A DNA stretch of 64,000 bases from Takashimella koratensis. Its lineage: Eukaryota > Basidiomycota > Tremellomycetes > Trichosporonales > Tetragoniomycetaceae. The position numbers were made by a program, and so were the translations under genes. How positions within the stretch are numbered: the first letter of the stretch is position 1; the number at the start of each line of letters is the position of its first letter. This document shows positions 45,542 to 56,298 of the stretch, in pieces. The notes under the pieces were generated by a model. It was given only the letters and a program-made list of their open reading frames with translations. It was not told where the DNA came from and did not search any database. The stretch lies in contig BCKT01000002.1 of NCBI GenBank assembly GCA_003116875.1, positions 558,001 through 622,000 of the forward strand, in the 5' to 3' direction.

Positions 45542-47033
45542 ATGTCGCCTGCGCTTCGATCGCTGCTCTTTGCGCTACCCTTGATCGCCCCCGTCGCGGC
45601 GCATCTCTGTCTCTGGGACCCGGCGATGTATGGGTGAGTAGAGTGGCGAGAAACGTCCAAGACGCCCGGCAAGCTGGGTGGTGACCTCGCGGTGTGGCGC
45701 ATTGGAAGGATCTCACAGGTGGTTGAATGATAGTGACGACGCTGACTGGCCCAGGTGGAATGCGTCCGACCCAAACCAGCAAGAACCCGTCTACCCTCTG
45801 TACGATTAGCATGACACTATTGCTTCTGCCTCAGTCACTGACCGTGTCCAGGTACAACTTGACGTTTGACGAGTGGTGGTTCCATGGCTACGTCGATATT
45901 CCGCCTGGTGAGTCCCAACGTCCTCGGATACACTTCATCTATCGCCTTGTGTTGACTCAATACCCCCCCACTTAGCGGAAAACACATTCATGAACCTCCC
46001 TGCCGGCGGGGTGTACCACGGTGAAGTGGCATGCAACAAAGCGCTCACGACCTACGGTGACAACCCTGCTCAGCAGACCGGCATCTACGCATGCGACGGT
46101 ACCGGTCCTCAAGGCGGTATCGGTGCTATGCACACCTCTGACGCATGGGAATCTCCCAACCCGGTTGACGTTAAAGGTTGCGGTCTTTCCATCGCTTACC
46201 AATCGGACGTTACCCTGCTCAAACCCTCTGATTTCGCAGTGATCAGCACCAACTGGTCCTGCCCGTGGTTCAAGCAGGTCGACTTTGAGATCCCCGCAGA
46301 TCTCCCGCCATGTCCCGAGGGAGGGTGCCATTGCCAGTGGGGCTGGATCCACGCCGACGACGCGGGAAGCGAACAGATGTATACCATCGGGTACAAGTGT
46401 AACGTGACCGGCGCGACGGGGACGCAGGCGATTCCTCAGGCCAACACAGCGAACAAGTGCGATTACCCAACAGATACGAGTAACTGCACCGTCGGCGCGA
46501 AGCAGATGCATTACTGGCTGCAAGCGGAGCAGAACAACAACTTTCAGGGGTACTACGACCCGCCTTTCTACAACGGCGCATACGGGTTCATGAACGGCGC
46601 GCAGACGGACCTCTTCGCAGGCTCGAACGGCACCAATACGACTATTGCTACCACCGCTACTGCTTCGAGCTCTAGCAGTTCCTCGAGCGCTACTGGAGCG
46701 CCCAGCGGTGTCTTTGGCAGCCCTATTGCGTCGTCGTCGTCGTCGTCATCCTCCCCTTCGTCCACGGTCAGCACAATTCCCACCACCTCGCCCGGTGTTC
46801 AAGTCAACGCTACCGCCGCTGTTCAACTCGCGTCCAACGGGACCATTACTACGACTAACACGACCAACATTACGACCACCAACATCAACACCAACACAAC
46901 TACGACCAAGACATCGTGTAACCGCCGGAAACGCGCTTACGACCGATTAGACGATGCCGATCACCTGAAGCGACACGAGGAGCGTGCTGCTCGTCGGAGG
47001 GCTCGACGAAGTGGGTCGGGCGTACGTCGGTGA
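45542..47033 (+). CDS. AA14-type lytic polysaccharide monooxygenase-like protein
   Basis: Exons: 45542-45633, 45755-45799, 45852-45907, 45976-47033 (416 residues). A signal peptide (LRSLLFALPLIAPVAA) would be cleaved before HLCLWDPAMYG, placing a His at the mature N-terminus as the copper histidine brace needs. AA14-type motifs are seen: FDEWWFHGYVDIPP, FMNLPAGGVYHGEVACNK, LPPCPEGGCHCQWGWIH, EQMYTIGYKCNVTGA, and YGAKQ-like VGAKQMHYW. Known AA14 members are secreted, copper-dependent enzymes reported on recalcitrant xylan. After residue about 305 a Ser/Thr/Asn-rich stretch with many N-glycosylation sites leads to a strongly basic C-terminus (RRKR, RRARR), with no GPI signal. Activity on a substrate is not demonstrable from sequence. 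Confidence 0.82.
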
Positions 47034-47442
47034 TTGTGGCGGCTATAGTCGGGGTGAAGGACATGGGCGGTAGTCATGGACAAGATGAAGAGATGACTCG
47101 GGACGATGAAATGGTGAAACGCTTGGCAGGTCCGAGCTGAGATGGTCGATTCGGTAGATCCGAATACTGATTGGGAATACGGATCCCTCTTGTCATTCTT
47201 TTATCTTTTGTAACATACTGTACTGCTAGATGCAGATATTTGTTATTCCCTGCACTCGGCACATAGAGGCATTCCTATAGACTTTTTGTCACTGCGTTGT
47301 CTCATTCACTGGTCAAGAGTCGACCAAGGGATCGTTGTCGAAGTATGCATGTGTACATCTCGAGAACCGAAGTTTCATCATATAGTCACCAACATGATCC
47401 CACTGATACATCCGACCTGTCGTCTCATCTCGTTTGACCTGA
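47034..47442. other. Convergent intergenic region
   Basis: About 410 bp between the stops of the AA14 gene and the dysferlin-domain gene, presumably 3' UTRs. An AT-rich stretch lies at 47195-47250. No gene is seen. Confidence 0.5.
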
Positions 47443-49875
47443 TCAACCGCCCAAATTCCCCATGGCCTTTTTCAGCCGTTGTCGTAACACGTCCTCTCTC
47501 CCACTGGCGCCTGCACTATTCGAGGGAGGTATCAAGCTCCCCAATCCTAGTCCTAAACTTCCAGTTCCCTCCTCAGACCTCCGTCCCTCTGTCCCTGTTC
47601 CTGCTCCTCCACCCACTCCTATTCCTAACCCGGTTGCACCTCCCGATACACCTCCTGATCCCCCTCCACCAGGTATCACGCTCATTGGCGCTGCCGGTCC
47701 ATACTCATTCAACCTGTTTCGACCGATCGGAGGTGAATTCTCCAACCCCTTCTTTACTCCACCTGACGCCCTAGGCGTGGGACCTGACAACGTCGACACG
47801 GGTTCTTGCACGGGCGTTGTATCTGGTCTCTCCTTCCCAATGGCGACCGACGGATCCAGAGCGTCCGGGTCGGTAGGTAAGACTCGTTGGACGGTCTCGG
47901 TGCATACAGCTCGACGCTGCCATCGCCGCCGTCGAGTAAACTTGCCCAATCCACCCCGAGCACCCATGTTCTCCCACTTGTTGTCCCCGTACACCCACCC
48001 GTCCGGGTCTGTCGCCTAAGGCACGTCAGTTGGTTATCACAAAGAGCTGAAGCAGAGCGAATTGCTGACACAAGCCCTTTTTGCTGTTTCTGGGCAGGAC
48101 AGTGGAGAAAAGGCAGTCACTCACGTCGTCAGCCTCGACGATAGGGGGACCGAGAACCGCGCCGTCCTCGACGTCCTCGCTGGCTTGGCTGCCTGTCCGA
48201 CCCCGTTTAAGCTCGGGCGATTTGACAGGCGAGCCTCCACCCGTAGCTAGGGGCGACGGCGTTGCGCGGGCCTTGAGCCTCTCAAGACCCTTGGCGAACG
48301 CCTGTTCCGCTATACTCGGCGCTCGAGCGTGCGCCGCCGCCACACCCGCTGCTGCGGTAGTTGAAGGTGCAGTAGGCGTGGCGTGCCCGTCGTCGGATGA
48401 AGAGAAAGAGCCCGAGGACGGGCGACGACCGCTACTTCCTCCGGCCCCGGACCCTCCGCGCTCGCTGGACCCCGAAGCGATGGACTCGTTGTCGTCGGAA
48501 CCCGAAGGGGTGGGCGATGCGTTGGGTGGTTGAGAGGAAGTTGGGGCAGAGACGCCCTGGCCAGCACGGACGATCGACCAGTCGTCGTCGATCCATCGCC
48601 ACGTTGCGATCCGGCGCACCTGGGCGTTGGGGTCGGATTTCGTCGGGGCAGGGAGCACGACCGAAGCGGGTGAAGGGAGTGTGAATGACGGCGGGGGAGG
48701 AACAGGGAGCAGGTGCGAATCGCACCAACTTGGACGCTCTTGTGGGAGTAGAGCACTAGTCCAGTCTAAACCCATCCACCAACGCTGGTTCTCATGTACC
48801 TCGAAACGAAAGTATATCGGGTCTCCGGGCCGTACCCCCAACTCATCGAGGGTCGGGACAGGTGGTTTGGTCGGTAGCGAGAGGGCTTGAGAGGGTTTTC
48901 GTGAAGCTGCCCACTTGGATTTCACCCATTTGAAGAGGGAGACGTTGGTTGTGAATCGATACGACTGGTCAGGTGGAGACCCGAATGTGAATAGGAAGAC
49001 GAGAGCCAGAGCGCGCCGGACCGCGAGGGACTTGGAGAGGAGGTGAACCAAGTGCGACAGTGGTGGAGAAGGAAGAAGGAGGATGACTGTGCCGCCCAAA
49101 GCGAGGAGAGCGCGGAAGCCGACGATAAAGTGACCGAGAACGATCCAGGTCAGCCAGAGGACAACGAGGCCACGGATGAGTCGGACAGCACCGAGGTGTC
49201 GGAATCGCGCGTACGTGCTTGTCAGCGTCGGGAGAGGGGATGGAGGGAGGAGCGCGTGGATCGCGTGCAGGTCGGAGAGCGTGGAGAGGACAGTATGTGA
49301 GGTCGCAGGGTCGTCTGGGCCACGACGGGGCGCAAGGGAGTTGGAGGGAGAGGTGGTGGAGGAGGTAGAGGTGGTGACGGGTTTAGGGTCTTTGGTCTTT
49401 TTTCGCAGCCAGAGGGAGGAGAACGGGATGAGGGGCGCGAAGAGCAATGGTGGAAGTAGCCATCTACAAGGTGTCAGTGTCACGTATGTACCCTCAAAGG
49501 CGAGAGGAGTCGCTTCATGAGCTGAACAGCATATTAAGTATCCCTGTACCTCTGCTATGGCTCGTCCACCTCGGTACCTTTCGCGTGCTTTATGCTCGTC
49601 CCAAACTAGATATAGACTTACCTGAAGACATGACTTGACCCTAGGCAAACCCCCCACCAGACTGCGACGACTAACCAGCTCTCGGCCCTTCTCCCCTTTT
49701 GCCAACTCAAGACTTCGAGGGCCCCGCGCAGACCCGCGATCGGAGCGGCGAAGAGGACGAGGAGGCGGAGAATGGGCGGAGGGAGGGAAGTGACGAGATC
49801 GGTCGAGGGGAGGGGGTAAGAGGTGGGTCCGGAGGGAGGGTCGGCACGAGAAGGGGCCGAAGAGGCCGGGGCCAT
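47443..49875 (-). CDS. Dysferlin-domain peroxin (Pex30/31/32 family)
   Basis: Exons (minus): 49875-49622, 49463-48125, 48015-47443 (721 residues). The N-terminal half has several hydrophobic segments, at about 28-75 (PPILRLLVLFAAPIAGL; SWLVVAVWWGVCL), 85-100 (LLPPLLFAPLIPF) and 175-235 (LVVLWLTWIVLGHFIVGF; ALLALGGTVILLL), forming a reticulon-like membrane region. The DysF domain follows: VHENQRWWMGLDWTSALLP, RIATWRWIDDDWSIV, and after a Ser/Gly-rich insert DGWVYGDNKWENMG ... FTRRRRWQRRAV. The Ser/Gly-rich insert splits the DysF core into two parts. Pex30-type proteins organise ER membrane sites where peroxisomes and lipid droplets form. Which Pex number applies is not decidable here. The C-terminus is Gly-rich. 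Confidence 0.83.
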
Positions 49876-50208
49876 GGCGCCGAGAGTCGGTTGATGTAAC
49901 GACGATAGAAAGATGAGGCGTGAGGATAGGTGAGAATGAAAGATTGGATGAGGAGGGGTGAAACGGGTCCGAGGTGGTGACGACGACAGCGGCCAAGTTG
50001 GGTCTCATAGCCGAGGTGGAATTTCAAATCTCGACACGGTATTAGAAACCCATGTGATGGGATTACAAAACACTTGGCAGCGATTACCATTTGAGAGTTG
50101 GTGATGGAGCCCCACAGACCAAAGTGTATTTGAAGATTTTTTTCCACTTAGACCGTTATCGACAACTTTCCACCCCCTCTCTTGGACCTATTACGAACGG
50201 CGAGACTG
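49876..50208. promoter_or_regulatory. Divergent promoter dysferlin-domain peroxin / DBP8
   Basis: This is 333 bp between opposing starts. No recognised palindromic site was seen. The minus-strand open frame extending to 50008 is a read-through of leader sequence. Confidence 0.45.
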
Positions 50209-52385
50209 ATGGCACCGAGCACGAGCACGAGCAAGAGCACGAGCGGATCTAGGAAGCGCGCGAGGGAGGAAGAGATTGTGAAGAAGAGCAAGAAGGTGGG
50301 ATCGGGAGAAAGTAAGGGAGAGGGAGCAGGATTGGTGCTTGATCAGGACGAGGTGTTGAGGAGTATGATGGCTGCCGCTGCGGCGAGGAGGGAGGAGGAG
50401 AGCGAAGATGAAGAGGAAGATGCCGAGGATGAGGATCAGGAAGAAGAGGGTGAAGATGAGGAGAATGAAGATGGAGATAGCACACACGAGAAAGAGGATC
50501 AGAGCTCAGACGAAACCTCAGCCAAACCTATCGCCCAAACTCAACCCTCGGCATCTACATCCCGCGTCCACATTGCGTCCACTTCTCGATCCCAATCCCG
50601 ACCCAATCCCCGGGTACTCGAATCTCATCCCAAACCGCCCGAGTCAACGACGTTTGCTTCATTGGGCCTGTCGCAGCCGATCATAAGCGCCTTGGGGACT
50701 ATTAGTATTCGGAAACCGACGGAGATCCAGGCAGCTTGTGTGGGACCGATCCTCAAGGGTGAGTTGAGGTATACACAGACAGACCGGGAAGAACAGGGAT
50801 TGGGGGGAGAGGGGGGGGGGGGGGGGTCTGGCTTCGAGTAGGAGATAGGAAAAAGACATCAAAGGCTGATGACAATGATATAGGGAGAGACTGCATAGGA
50901 GGTGCCAAAACAGGTAGTGGAAAGACGATGGCTTTTGCACTTCCAATCTTGGAAAAGATTGCCCGCGACCCTTTTGGAGTATACGCTGTTGTTCTTACAC
51001 CCACTCGGTGAGTCTGACACGAAACGTCATCCTACTCTACTGACGACCTCAGTGAGCTCGCCTATCAACTCAGCGAGCAGTTCCTCGCCATTGGTCGCCC
51101 GCTGGGGTTGAGCACCGCCACCATTGTTGGTGGGATGGATATGCTTTCGCAAGCCCAAGCCCTCGAACGTCGTCCACATGTGATTGTCGCTACTCCCGGG
51201 CGTCTATGCGACCTCCTCCGCTCCGACAGTGTATCGCAGGGCAAGCTCGGTCGAGTCCGTGTTCTCGTTCTCGACGAAGCAGATAGACTCCTCACACCGA
51301 CGTTTGCACCAGAGTTGGCGTATTTGTTTAGCCAGGTACCGGCGAAGAGGCAGACGTGTTTGTTTACGGCAACGGTTAGTGAAGCGATTATGGAGTTGGC
51401 GAAGAAAGAGCCAGGGCCGGGCAAGTTGCCGCCGTTCGTGTACCGCGTGGAATCAGAGTAAGTCGGCTTGGATTAAAGGCAGGGAGAAGAAGGATGAGGA
51501 AGAGCGAGGAAGGGGGAGATGATTGCTAACACTTACAGCTCCCTCACCGTCGAGCGACTCAAACAGCACTACCTCTTCATCCCTAGTCAAATCCGAGACT
51601 CGTACTTATACTACCTCCTCCTCCACCCACCTGAGACTATCGACGTCGCTCTCCGCGTGGAACCCAAGAAGAAGACTGAGAAAAAGAAGTCCAAGTCCAA
51701 ACATCGCTCCACTGCTGCTGATTCTGATGACGAAAAGTCCGCGCTCCCTTATATCCCACCGACGATCATCTTCACCCAACGATGTGCGACCGCGCACTTG
51801 CTCCATTTGATCCTGAACACACTAGACATCCCTTCAGTCCCACTACACTCGTATCTCTCTCAACCACAGCGGTTACTCTCTCTCGCGCGGTTCCGGGCTC
51901 GAGAGGTCCCCGTGCTCGTGACCACCGATGTCGGTTCGCGTGGTTTGGATATTCCCGAAGTCGCGATGGTGGTCAACTGGGACTGCCCAAGGCGATCAGA
52001 CGATTACGTACACCGCGTTGGTCGAACAGCGCGTGCAGGTCGAGGTGGTGTGGCCGTGACAGTGGTCACGGAGAGAGACGTCGAGTTGGTGAAGAAGATT
52101 GAAGGAGAGGTGAATATCAGGCTAGAGGAGCTCGAGTTGCCGGAAGAGGATGTTTTGGAGAACCTTAACAAGGTATCGCTCGCAAGGCGCATGGCTACGA
52201 TGGTGAGTGCTTGGAGTGGGATGGAGCGGGTCACTAAAGAAAGAGTGGAACACAAGGAGAGGGAGAGCAGGGCTGATCTAACGCAGGAAATGCACGACTC
52301 GGACTTTGGGCAACGGCAGGCGGTCAATAAAGCGAAAGCTGTCAAGCGAGCTCGCAGAGACGCTGCCCTTGCGGCTTCCTCATGA
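50209..52385 (+). CDS. DBP8: ATP-dependent RNA helicase Dbp8 (DDX49)
   Basis: Exons: 50209-50758, 50884-51007, 51053-51457, 51539-52202, 52287-52385 (613 residues). An acidic Glu/Asp-rich N-terminal extension of about 140 residues carries a Lys-rich patch. Helicase motifs in order: Q motif [11 protein letters not shown] ... [15 protein letters not shown]; Ia TPTRELAYQL; Ib [23 protein letters not shown] (Thr in place of the common Ser); [34 protein letters not shown]. Family knowledge: Dbp8 works with Esf2 in 18S rRNA processing in the nucleolus. A Lys-rich insert ([13 protein letters not shown]) lies between the RecA lobes at about residues 395-420. Intron 1 contains a run of 16 G (50811-50826). 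Confidence 0.95.
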
Positions 52386-52544
52386 TTGTTTTCGATCTGG
52401 CCTTGGATCTGCGGCCTGGCCGACGTTTGGTGCCTACTTTGTATAACAATGGTGTACATTGTCCTCTGATAATCATGTACAAACACGTAGATGCGACATG
52501 TATGTGACTCGTCTGTACCTTCTATCGACTCCTTGGCTGTTTGG

Positions 52545-53043
52545 TTACAAGATTAACGCGGCTGTCATGGCGGCCGTTGCAGCGTCGATGCTCACATTCG
52601 CAGGGGGAGCTGTCGGTCTCGGCGCAGTCGGTTCGGTCGCTGGTTCAGCCTTGACATCTTGGTAGTAACCCTCAGAGACCTTGACGTCCTGGTAGTACCG
52701 CTCAAGATCTTGCCGGGCGTGAGGGCAGGGGTGATACCCGTAGGTCTGGGGGAGGAGGTGGTCTTTGAGTTGAGTGAGGCAGTCCTGAACCAGAGCGTAG
52801 AGGATGACACCGATCCCGATGCCGACTGGGACGAGTTAGTTTGGTTCAACCAACCCGAAAGGTTAAGGGTGCATGGCCTTCCACGGGGATAAGGAAACAC
52901 ATGTTGACGTGAAAGAGGACAAAGAGGACGTGGCTGATGCCGAAGTGCTACTTACCGAGGAGAATGATGTGTTCCTGGACCGAACGAGAACGGTCGTAGG
53001 TGATACACTGCTCGAGGGTGGGTTGGACAGGGACAGGCGCCAT
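52545..53043 (-). CDS. Small single-pass membrane protein, unknown
   Basis: Exons (minus): 53043-52956, 52825-52545 (122 residues). It has a hydrophilic N-terminus (TLEQCITYDRSRSVQEH), one hydrophobic segment at about residues 26-43 (IILLVGIGIGVILYALV), then DCLTQLKDHLLPQTYGYH. A near-duplicated octapeptide unit follows (RYYQDVKVSEG then YYQDVKAEP), and a Pro/Ala/Thr tail. No family was recognised. The exon join keeps a good GT-AG pair and a continuous frame, and the ATG context is good. It is tail to tail with DBP8, with only 159 bp between stops. It could be an organelle or ER membrane microprotein. Confidence 0.55.
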
Positions 53044-54320
53044 TGTAGCGCTGGGAAAGGTGCCAACAGGGTGGGGGATGAAAGGGGATGGTATTGGGGG
53101 ACTCGCAGATCCTGCTGCGTGCGTATGCGTGGGAGTGGATGTGGTGTCGTGGTGAGGGCGAGGAGCGAGAGGTAGGTATCGGTATGTGCTGCGCGCTGCG
53201 TGATCGTATCAAGACTGGGGGACTAAAACGGCAATCGTATCCACTGCGGGACTGGTTGTTTTACCCGTCGATGTTGACCTATGGAGTCGGGCGTGATTGA
53301 AACCTGCATAAGGGAGTGTGTGAAGATGAGAGCAGGCAGGGGTAGGGAAAGAGAGCACAGTCGGGGAGAGGGGCAAAGAGATGGAAGGGATGAAAGATAG
53401 GTCGTCTTTGTCAACATCGTTCAGCTCCTTTATACTGAGTGAGCAAGGACAAGGCGGAAAAAGTTGGCCCCATTGTCACTGACAGTGCACGTCCACGGGG
53501 GAAGGGGGAGCGGCGAGGAGGGTCGGAGTGGGGAGAGGCGGAGAGGCGGACAGGCGGGGAGAGAGTGGCCAGGGGGAATTGGGGATGGGAGGGAGATGCG
53601 CTCAGGAGGGCAGGAGGGCAGGAGGGCATGAGGGCGTGCTCAAAGGTGTGGTGATTTGCAGAGAGCAGCGTGTCCAGGAGTGCGCCGTGCCTCCTTGTCA
53701 GCGCAAAGCAGAGAGGTCAAAGCTTGAGCTGCCCTCTTGTCCTTTGCGACAGTGGCATTGATCAATCTGTGGAGGGTGATGAATGAAGGGATCAAGAGGG
53801 ATGATCATGAGCTGAGACACGGGGTAGGCAGGAGGGAGATGGGCATGCTCGTGGTCAGAGATAAGTGAGAGATCAAGGGGGAGGCGATGCTTGTCGTATC
53901 GTCTCGTGTCGTATTATGTCTTCTTTGCTCTGTCTGCTCTGTATGCAGGATAGAGCGCACTCTGCGGCCGAGGACCCGTGCGTATCCGCATCAATCACCA
54001 TGTCCGCCTTCCCGAGAGCCAGCTCACGCCGACGGTCACACCGAGAGAGCCGGAATCAAATCCGCAATAAGATCCGTGCGTGCATCCTCTGGCCCGCCGG
54101 GGATGCGGCTTGGCCCTGCGACCCCCCGTTTCGGGCTCGGCGAGTACGGGGTGGAGGACGTGTCACGATTGGACGATCCAATGGCGAGATTCAATCGTAG
54201 TCGCTGCAATTTATTGTCAATCCTTCTCTTCTTCTTCGCTCTTCTTCTCTGCTTTTCACCATTCGTCTCCCGCGACTACCTCTCAATCGTATAGACGTTG
54301 GACAAATCAGACGATTCACA
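53044..54320. other. Divergent intergenic region with G-rich strand
   Basis: About 1280 bp between the small membrane protein and MTAP. Positions 53300-53660 are strongly purine-rich on the plus strand and include a tandem AGGAGGGC repeat (listed separately). Open frames at 53865-54294 have no family support. MTAP leader sequence occupies the end. Confidence 0.5.
53599..53634 (+). repeat. Tandem AGGAGGGC repeat, G-rich
   Basis: The unit AGGAGGGC repeats three to four times, the last copy diverged to ATGAGGGC, inside a longer G-rich stretch (about 53500-53640). It contains several GGG runs with short spacers, so it could form G-quadruplexes. Confidence 0.6.
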
Positions 54321-55807
54321 ATGTCCTCTTCTCAGCTCGACCCTAACGAGACTGGTGAGTGCTTCCTTCCTTTGAGAGTCAAGAAGAGCTGGGTCGGCAA
54401 CGGCCATCCCCGACCCCCGCGGGCAGTGCAAAGGACTCCGGGAGACGTCCAATACAAGGCAGATGGTCGTGTTGCATCATACGCTGAGAGAACGTTGCTG
54501 ACCCTGCCTAGTCCTCGTCGGCTGCATCGGTGGTAGCGGTCTCTACCACCTCGACAACCTCACCTTTGTGTGAGTTACAGAGATACGACTAGTGTCGACC
54601 TGCACGTGCTAGACTTGTGCTGACCACCTGCTAGCAAGAAGATTGAGATCGACACCGTGGGTATCAGCGCACTCTGGCTCATTCTCAACCCCTGTACCCA
54701 AGTCTCCCTACACACCTCTGATCCCCTCCCTCGTCAACATTTCCCTTTTCCCGTTGCCCCTCGCCGAGTAAACATCACTGACCCCCTACTTAGCCCTGGG
54801 GCAAGCCGTCGTCGCCCATCACCATCTCCAAGCTCCCTACTGGTGCCTTGATCGCCTTCATCTCTCGCCACGGTCCTGCGCACACCATCACCCCTACCGA
54901 GGTCCCTGCTCGCGCCAACATTGCCGCTCTCAAGCACATTGGTGTCAAAGCCATTGTCGCTTTCTCTGCCGTCGGTTCTCTCCGCGAAGAGATCGCCCCT
55001 GGGGACTTTATCATCCCGGATCAGATCATCGACCGAACCAAGGGAATCAGGGAGGACACGTTCTTCCGTGGTCTTGGGGTCGTCGTGCACTCCATGTTTG
55101 GTGACCCCTTCAGCAACAAGCTCAACAAGTTTGTCGCACCCCGCGTCAAGGAGATTCTCTCCAAAGTCGAGGGTGGACCCGTCAGCGTTCACACCGGCAA
55201 GACTGTTGTCTGCATGGAGGGTGAGTCTCGCTGTATTGTCGCATATGCTCAACACTGTAATGCTGACAACGCCAGGCCCCGCGTTCTCGACCCGCGCCGA
55301 GTCGATCATGTACCGCCAGTGGGGAGGTGACATTATCAACATGTCTGTCATCCCCGAGTCCAAGCTCGCTCGCGAGGCCGAGATCGAGTAAGTCTGAGTC
55401 TCACCCACACGGACTGCCCAGCTCGTCACTGACCGCCTTCAGCTACACGCTTATTTGCACGTCGACCGACTACGACGCGTGGCGTGTTGGAGAGGCGCCC
55501 GTTACTGTCGAGGAAGTCATCAAGACTCTTCACACCAACGCTGGCAACTCTCGCGCCGTCGCCGAGGGCCTTCTGCAGGATGTCGTTGATGTCGTCGCTG
55601 GAGGGACAGAGCTTAACGAGATTGCTGGCTGCATGAAGTTCTCCTGCGTCACCCGCGCCGACGTGAGTGGCGCTGTCAATTGCGCTGGCTCTGCATGACA
55701 TTTGGAGACACTGCTGACATGTTTCCTTTCCCTTGGATTTGCGCATACAGCTCCAGCCCGAGGAGTCGAGGAAGAAGCTCTCCTTCATCCTCCCTTACTT
55801 TGAGTAG
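54321..55807 (+). CDS. MEU1: S-methyl-5'-thioadenosine phosphorylase
   Basis: Exons: 54321-54354, 54512-54569, 54635-54656, 54794-55220, 55276-55387, 55443-55662, 55751-55807 (309 residues). It cleaves methylthioadenosine with phosphate to adenine and methylthioribose-1-phosphate in the methionine salvage pathway. The phosphate loop reads [12 protein letters not shown]; then [58 protein letters not shown], and the substrate-binding segment [27 protein letters not shown] with TSTDYDAW. Exon 3 is only 22 bp; its GTGGGT donor, rather than the overlapping later GT, is needed to keep frame. Length fits the family (human 283, yeast 337). Confidence 0.95.
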
Positions 55808-56190
55808 ATACCATCCCAGCGCACACTTCGCGCCGTTGAGGAATGGAGAAGAAAAGTAGAGTCTCTTTTGTGTTCAATTCTACCACTTTGTTGTTATTTT
55901 GGCGCTCAACCGCATGAATCATGCAACTTGTCTCTGTGTAGCAAGCCTTGTGCTGGGTTAAGTTTGCGTGACTAGAAGTGCTGCATTGTGTCCAGCTTGG
56001 TGACAGGGTTGTGCACCGACTCCTGGCTGGGTCCGGGATGCAGGGTGGGGAGCAGTATCCGTGAATACTCCGGCGCGTTCGTCTCCGTCTCACCCGACCG
56101 ACTCGTTATCTCTCTCGTCTCTTCATCTCTCTCTCTCTCTCTCTTCCAGCCCCATCCCACTTCCAACTACCCACCACCTGTGCACATCTT

Positions 56191-56261
<71 letters not shown>

Positions 56262-56298
56262 CCCCCCCCCCCCCCCCCCCCACCCACATCCTTCCACC
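55808..56298. other. Intergenic region and 5' leader of M28 peptidase
   Basis: About 490 bp between tandem genes. The right part is pyrimidine-only (a short CT repeat near 56130) and then becomes the poly-C tract listed separately. Confidence 0.55.
56192..56281 (+). repeat. Poly-C tract of 90 bp in a 5' leader
   Basis: 67 consecutive C (56192-56258), one T, then 22 C (56260-56281). It ends 17 bases before the ATG of the M28 peptidase. The opposite strand is poly-G, and the C strand could form i-motifs. The exact length is uncertain because assemblers collapse or stretch homopolymers. Confidence 0.9.

Noticed and set aside
44806..45684. A 292-residue plus-strand open frame upstream of the AA14 gene
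   Set aside because: It is Ser/Pro/His low complexity from a pyrimidine-rich leader, overlaps the AA14 start in another frame and has no domain.
48026..50008. A 660-residue minus-strand open frame beginning at 50008
   Set aside because: Its first part is leader plus an unspliced intron; the membrane segments and DysF match only when the exon 49622-49875 is joined to 48125-49463. The real start is 49875.
51340..51390. DBP8 helicase motif III reads TAT rather than SAT
   Set aside because: Thr at this position is common in Dbp8 proteins, so it does not indicate loss of function.
53865..54294. Open frames before MTAP
   Set aside because: Arg/Ser/Cys-rich composition typical of chance frames in GC-rich leaders; no conserved motif.
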